Assembly (NCBI RefSeq): GCF_900156495.1
Contig: NZ_FTNT01000001.1
Span: 310,001-374,000, forward strand
Length of the DNA: 64,000 nucleotides
Direction: 5' to 3'
Source: Williamsia sterculiae
Lineage (GTDB): Bacteria > Actinomycetota > Actinomycetes > Mycobacteriales > Mycobacteriaceae
The notes beneath the pieces are model-generated. The model searched no databases. It was not told where the DNA came from and saw only the letters and a program-made list of their open reading frames with translations. The translations under genes and the position numbers were made by a program. Positions 62,774-64,000 of this stretch are shown here, piece by piece; positions within the stretch are counted from its first letter, which is position 1, and each line of letters starts with the position of its first letter.

Positions 62774-62779
62774 TAGGCT
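62774..62779 (+). promoter_or_regulatory. -10 element TAGGCT, leaderless start of lysS
   Basis: TAGGCT ends 8 nt before GTG 62788; no ribosome site is visible. Confidence 0.55.
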
Positions 62780-62787
62780 GTGTATCC

Positions 62788-64000
62788 GTGACCGACACAC
62801 CTGACGCCGCGGTACCTGCGACAACCGACGACTCGGCACCCGAGCAGATCCGGATCCGACGGGAGAAGCGCGACCGGCTGCTCGCGGCGGGTCAGGACGC
62901 CTACCCGGTCGAGGTGACGCGGACGCATACCTTGTCCGAGATCCGCGCGGCCCATCCCGACCTGCCTGCCGACACCGCCACCGGTAGCCTCGTCGGGGTC
63001 GTCGGCCGGGTCATCTTCCTACGCAACAAGGGTCGCCTGTGCTTCGCGTCGCTGCAGGAGGGTGACGGCACCCAGCTGCAGGTGATGGTCAGCCTCGCCG
63101 GGGTCGGCGACGACTGGCTGGCCGCCTGGAAGGCGGATGTCGACCTCGGCGACATCGTCGCCGTCCACGGTGAGGTGATCACCTCACGAACCGGCGAGCT
63201 CAGCGTGATGGCCGACGGATGGTCGATGGCGTCGAAGGCCATCCGCCCGCTGCCGGTGGCGCACAAGGAGCTGAGCGAGGAATCCCGGGTCCGCAGACGC
63301 CACGTCGATCTCATCGTCCGGCCGGAGGCCAGAGCGATGGCCCGCACCCGTTCGGCGGTGGTGCGCGAGTTGCGCACCGCGCTGGATCGTCGCGGCTTCA
63401 CCGAGATCGAGACGCCGATGCTGCAGACCCTGCACGGTGGCGCGGCGGCACGGCCGTTCGTCACCCATTCCAACGCGCTCGACATCGACCTCTACCTGCG
63501 TATCGCACCCGAGTTGTTCCTGAAGCGCGCGGTGGTCGGTGGCCTGGAAAAAGTGTTCGAGATCAATCGCAACTTCCGCAACGAAGGGGTGGACTCGACC
63601 CATTCGCCCGAATTCGCGATGTTGGAGACCTACGAGGCTTACGGCACCTACGACGATTCCGCGCGAATGATCCGAGAATTGGTGCAGGAAGTGGCGCAGA
63701 ATGCGCTGGGAACGCTGCAACCGATCATGCCGGACGGTTCGGAATACGATCTCGGCGGAGTCTGGGAATCTCTCGAGATGTACCCGTCGCTGTCGGCTGC
63801 GGTGGGTGTGGAGATCACTCCGTCCACTTCTGTTCCCGAACTCCGCGATCTCGCGTCGCGAGTGGATCTCGACGTACCCGAGGGTAAGGGTTACGGACAC
63901 GGGAAACTGGTGGAAGAACTCTGGGAACACACCGTCGGACCGTCGTTGAACGCACCGATGTTCGTCCGCGACTTTCCGATCGAGACCTCACCCCTGGTGC
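62788..64000 (+). CDS. lysS: Lysyl-tRNA synthetase, class II (3' end beyond the window)
   Basis: About 404 of roughly 500 codons are present. The OB-fold domain [25 protein letters not shown] comes first, then motif 1 ([23 protein letters not shown]) and motif 2 ([20 protein letters not shown]). It charges tRNA-Lys for general protein synthesis; the lysX-encoded enzyme at 9486-12944 is a paralogue of its catalytic half. Codons from about 63640 to 63900 use more A/T at third positions than the rest of the gene. Position after coaX matches mycobacteria. Confidence 0.96.
   Translation, partial: MTDTPDAAVPATTDDSAPEQIRIRREKRDRLLAAGQDAYPVEVTRTHTLSEIRAAHPDLPADTATGSLVGVVGRVIFLRNKGRLCFASLQEGDGTQLQVMVSLAGVGDDWLAAWKADVDLGDIVAVHGEVITSRTGELSVMADGWSMASKAIRPLPVAHKELSEESRVRRRHVDLIVRPEARAMARTRSAVVRELRTALDRRGFTEIETPMLQTLHGGAAARPFVTHSNALDIDLYLRIAPELFLKRAVVGGLEKVFEINRNFRNEGVDSTHSPEFAMLETYEAYGTYDDSARMIRELVQEVAQNALGTLQPIMPDGSEYDLGGVWESLEMYPSLSAAVGVEITPSTSVPELRDLASRVDLDVPEGKGYGHGKLVEELWEHTVGPSLNAPMFVRDFPIETSPLV

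Overview
The window is high-GC actinobacterial DNA with almost no non-coding space, many GTG starts and many 4-nt ATGA/GTGA gene overlaps. Gene content and order resemble the mycolic-acid actinomycetes (Mycobacteriales). LysX, FprA, DtxR/IdeR-type iron boxes, an actinobacterial SAM-IV riboswitch and long stretches of order known from Mycobacterium tuberculosis all point this way. A Gordonia-like genus is my best guess, but that is inference without a database search.

Layout. 0.1-20 kb follows the order around M. tuberculosis pyrE, fba and purA: secreted protein, pyrE, rRNA/tRNA methyltransferase, DedA, fba, the Rv0361-like acidic membrane protein, a DUF3151 protein, a site-2 protease, an Rv0358-like protein and purA. 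Inserted into this order are lysX with a lipoprotein hydrolase, and a CDF metal exporter with its own promoter/operator. 20-26 kb carries a class III nucleotide cyclase, a Na+/H+ antiporter divergent from a UBP zinc-finger protein, and purT. 26-33.4 kb is an iron-uptake region: a FecCD-type importer and a siderophore-binding lipoprotein, each behind an IdeR-like box, flanking a small secreted protein and fprA. 33.4-37.2 kb holds a rhodanese, metZ and a second DedA. 37.3-46 kb is more accessory: an HNH/13E12-type protein, a gene-free gap, an isochorismate synthase, a SAM-IV riboswitch with a SufS-like PLP enzyme, an allantoicase, and a MarR/MFS drug-efflux pair. 46-64 kb follows the order ppa, dac, metalloprotease, tilS, hpt, ftsH, folE-P-B-K, panC-panD-coaX, lysS, cut by the window end.

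How the genes work together. The 54.4-57.5 kb genes make tetrahydrofolate precursors and the 58.9-62.1 kb genes make pantothenate/CoA precursors; both run as tightly overlapping operons. LysX and its neighbouring lipoprotein hydrolase look like an aminoacyl-lipid writer/eraser pair. The riboswitch-controlled PLP enzyme, metZ and the rhodanese are the sulfur-metabolism genes.

Most notable signals: a well-formed SAM-IV riboswitch behind a recognisable promoter; at least twelve genes with a TANNNT -10 element 6-8 nt before the start codon, predicting leaderless mRNAs; a CoaX lacking its first catalytic Asp; an acidic repeat protein with recurring hydrophobic cassettes; and several isolated palindromes that look like operators. 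I saw no CRISPR array, rRNA, tRNA or intact insertion sequence.
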